Part shown: in pieces, positions 62,246-64,000 of the stretch
Numbering within the stretch: the stretch's first letter is position 1
Layout of the letters: each line of letters opens with the position of its first letter
DNA from: Histomonas meleagridis
Lineage: Eukaryota > Parabasalia > Tritrichomonadida > Dientamoebidae
Assembly: GCA_020186115.1 (NCBI GenBank)
Contig: WSYJ01000067.1
Coordinates: 124,001 to 188,000 of the forward strand
Length of the DNA: 64,000 nucleotides
Direction: 5' to 3'
Translations under genes and position numbers: made by a program
The notes under the pieces: generated by a model
Told to the model about the DNA's origin: nothing
The model's input: only the letters and a program-made list of their open reading frames with translations
Database searches by the model: none

Positions 62246-62935
62246 ATGGCATCCAAGAAAGTACCAACAATGACCGCAAATCAAGCGCTTCAAATATGGG
62301 CGCAACAACACCCTGATGAGCGTCTTGAAGAGGTAGAAGAAGTTGGACTTCAAGCTCAAAATCCACCGATTAAAACAATGACTGAAAGAATTGCTCAATT
62401 AGCAAATTGTAAAAAACTTCTAATCAGCACGAATAACATAGAAGAAATTCAATTTTTACCACCACGCATTGAAATTCTTTCAATTGGAAGAAATATGTTG
62501 AAAAGACTTGATAAAATTGAAAAAGCGGCAGCAACATTACAACAATTATGGATGAGCTACAATAATGTTAAATCATTTGCACCACTTGTTCAATGTAAAA
62601 GACTTCGTGTTTTATATGCAGCTCATAATAACATATCACAACTCAGCGAAATCGATCGATTAGGCCAACTACCAAATCTTGAGGATATTGTACTCATTGG
62701 AAATCCTCTTTATAACGATTTGAACAAGAAAGGAACATATCGACAAGAAATCTTAAGAAGGCTCAAGAAACTTCAAGTACTTGATGGAGTCGCACTTACG
62801 CAACTACAGTCAGAGAACAACAATCCTCCACAACAAGAGCCTCCTTCAATTGCTGTATCAGGAATTGCTTCAAGAGCGCAAACACCAAGAAGAGAAACAA
62901 CTGCATCATCAAAAAGAAACGACTCGTATAAATAA
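62246..62935 (+). CDS. DNAL1: Axonemal outer-arm dynein light chain 1 (leucine-rich)
   Basis: The 229-residue protein matches dynein light chain 1 (Chlamydomonas LC1, human DNAL1). Landmarks are a leader with ANQALQIWAQQHPDERLEEV, NPPIKTMTERIAQLANCKKL, LLISTNNIEEIQFLPPRIEI, LSIGRNMLKRLDKIEKAAAT, LQQLWMSYNNVKSFAPLVQC, LRVLYAAHNNISQLSEIDRL and PNLEDIVLIGNPLYNDL. LC1 binds the motor domain of an outer-arm dynein heavy chain in flagella. The family length is about 190, and a 35-residue Ser/Thr/Gln-rich extension is added here. The ATG at 62246 is chosen because the upstream frame begins only with GTG. Confidence 0.92.
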   Translation: MASKKVPTMTANQALQIWAQQHPDERLEEVEEVGLQAQNPPIKTMTERIAQLANCKKLLISTNNIEEIQFLPPRIEILSIGRNMLKRLDKIEKAAATLQQLWMSYNNVKSFAPLVQCKRLRVLYAAHNNISQLSEIDRLGQLPNLEDIVLIGNPLYNDLNKKGTYRQEILRRLKKLQVLDGVALTQLQSENNNPPQQEPPSIAVSGIASRAQTPRRETTASSKRNDSYK

Positions 62936-63721
62936 AGAAAATATATGAAATAATATATAGTGGAATAAATTCATATTATTTGACAATGAGAAAATGCATA
63001 GGGAATAGTATGTATTATGAAAGTAAATGTGGAAAAATATACTTTGGATATATTACCAAAAGAATAAACATCAATTATTGATTCAAGTGATATTTTTATA
63101 TATTCGTATCAAATATGGCACATGACGGATTTATCCAAGCCTGCTTAAGCTCAGAACTACAATGGATGAACGAACAACCAGAGTTCCAAAAGAAAGACAA
63201 TGTTTGAACCTTTATATAATTTCACAAAACTAAGCATGAAACATTCATCCATTTTGTTTTGGTAAAATTCATAACAATACAAAGCGATATCGCTTATCTA
63301 AATTCTGTTTTTATATGGAAAATAATAAAATCTTCATTTAATGAATGTAAAAAATAGAATTTAACAAACTTTGAAGATGATTTTTCAAAATCAATTTCTT
63401 TTTTGCTCTTGTTAATTAAGGTTTTTCAATTACATAGAAACATTACTCAATTGCCTAAAGCATTTCAAAGCAAGCAAACTTTTTCTTTTCTTAGCAATGG
63501 TTAACCTTCATGTAGAAGTTTGTCTCCTATTCGTATGATAAGGCTTAGGAATGCACTTCCTACACTTGTTACAAATGTCGTTGACCACTAACTTAGTCGA
63601 ACATTGTGTTCCGTGATGTTATTTTGATAATTCCAAAACGCACATTAATATATAACTGAATGTGATCGCATTAATGCATTTGCAAAGTGTAAAAGTTTAA
63701 GTACTTATTATCTATGCAAAT
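62936..63721. other. Intergenic region with a 30-codon frame
   Basis: Nothing is recognised in most of it. A short ATG frame at 63115-63207 (AHDGFIQACLSSELQWMNEQ) has protein-like composition and may be the relic of a gene or a small peptide. A slightly G/C-richer stretch at 63500-63660 has no identifiable fold. Confidence 0.35.
63115..63207 (+). CDS. Short ORF, doubtful
   Basis: A 30-codon frame from ATG to TGA with unusually even codon use for this A/T-rich spacer. There is no family, no neighbour relation and no continuation in other frames after the stop. A gene relic is as likely as a real micropeptide. Confidence 0.2.
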   Translation: MAHDGFIQACLSSELQWMNEQPEFQKKDNV

Positions 63722-64000
63722 TTATTTATCATTTTTCTTTTCATTTTCTTTTTCACTTTGTCCTTCGTTTTCTTTCTTATCCTTTTTCTCTTCATTTGCA
63801 CCTTGGGCAGCCTCGTTGATAGCGCTGTACATTTCCATTGACGTTGTCTTCAATATTTCGTATTTTTCGTCTGCCAATTTCATATCTGTACCATTCAAAG
63901 CGTCTCTTAACTCCTTAATTTGTTTCCTTAATTTGGACAACAAATTCACCGGCAACTTTTTCTCGTATTCATTAATTTGTTTCTCGACACCTCTGCAATA
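63722..64000 (-). CDS. Hsp70, mitochondrial (hydrogenosomal) type, C-terminal part
   Basis: The frame runs off the window at 64000, so only the last 92 residues are seen. KQINEYEKKLPVNLLSKLRK followed by QIKELRDALNGTDMKLADEK matches the C-terminal lid of DnaK/mitochondrial Hsp70, which has a short loop at DALNGTDM, rather than the cytosolic type, which ends in EEVD. The tail is Lys/Glu/Asn-rich and lacks EEVD or an ER-retention signal (ends ENEKKNDK). In trichomonads this branch is imported into hydrogenosomes as the import motor and folding chaperone. The N terminus that would show a presequence lies outside the window. Confidence 0.75.
   Translation of the reverse strand, partial: YCRGVEKQINEYEKKLPVNLLSKLRKQIKELRDALNGTDMKLADEKYEILKTTSMEMYSAINEAAQGANEEKKDKKENEGQSEKENEKKNDK

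Overview
The window looks like nuclear DNA of a parabasalid protist (trichomonad), most probably an AT-rich one such as Tritrichomonas. The evidence is: nearly intron-free genes with short spacers; BspA-like leucine-rich surface proteins with a single C-terminal membrane anchor; three DUF3447/ankyrin genes, a trichomonad-expanded family; the T/A-rich base composition; and trichomonad-style initiator sequences (TCA followed by pyrimidine/T) a few tens of bases before the ATG. The species is my inference. Standard stop codons are used.

Layout. 0-7 kb: a giant coiled-coil protein, a TRAPPC12-like TPR protein, a nitroreductase and an RCC1-like protein, all on +. 7-14.5 kb: one 2515-residue BEACH-WD40 protein on -. 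15.7-17.8 kb: two 5'-truncated BspA fragments joined head to head. 18.5 kb: a Ulp1/SENP8-type protease. 19.5-21.8 kb: DUF3447 ankyrin gene plus a tail of separated ankyrin cassettes. 22.3 kb: a decayed gene. 23.8-30.9 kb: a CYRI/FAM49 homologue, a SCYL pseudokinase, a HECT ubiquitin ligase and a small unknown protein. 31.0-38.1 kb: a BspA tail remnant, then an intact 1945-residue BspA-like protein. 39.2-41.2 kb: second DUF3447 gene with cassettes. 41.5-49.8 kb: a GOLD/7TM protein, a multipass transporter-like protein, an ARM-type protein, a TPR protein, ribosomal protein eS8, a frameshifted WNK/OSR1_C-like gene and a multi-BRCT protein. 50.3-53.5 kb: third DUF3447 gene with 12 cassettes. 54.6-55.8 kb: LysM-TLDc protein. 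About 55.9-56.2 kb: a candidate SRP (7SL) RNA. 56.4-62.9 kb: a 1924-residue repeat-rich CFAP97-like protein and, divergently, axonemal dynein light chain 1. 63.7 kb to the end: the 3' end of a mitochondrial-type (probably hydrogenosomal) Hsp70.

The most unusual structure is shared by the three DUF3447 loci. Each has a ~400-residue head ORF that stops just inside an AT-rich spacer. It is followed by 4 to 12 single ankyrin repeats, each with an intact ~30-codon frame, separated by conserved ~80-nt spacers. The period is exactly 170 nt in 17 of 21 intervals measured across the three loci. It is not a multiple of three, yet is kept although the cassettes have diverged, and the last cassette of two arrays carries its own stop codon. 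Removing 71 nt per unit would leave a continuous series of 33-residue ankyrin repeats, but no canonical splice sites are visible. The arrays could be repeat exons with non-standard introns, silent cassettes for recombination, or decayed tails.

Other points: a TCACTTTT initiator recurs before unrelated genes; nearly identical BspA 3' modules lie at three separate places; two genes near 45.3 and 47.7 kb each look one A short in an A run; and two cilium-related genes share a 58-bp divergent spacer.
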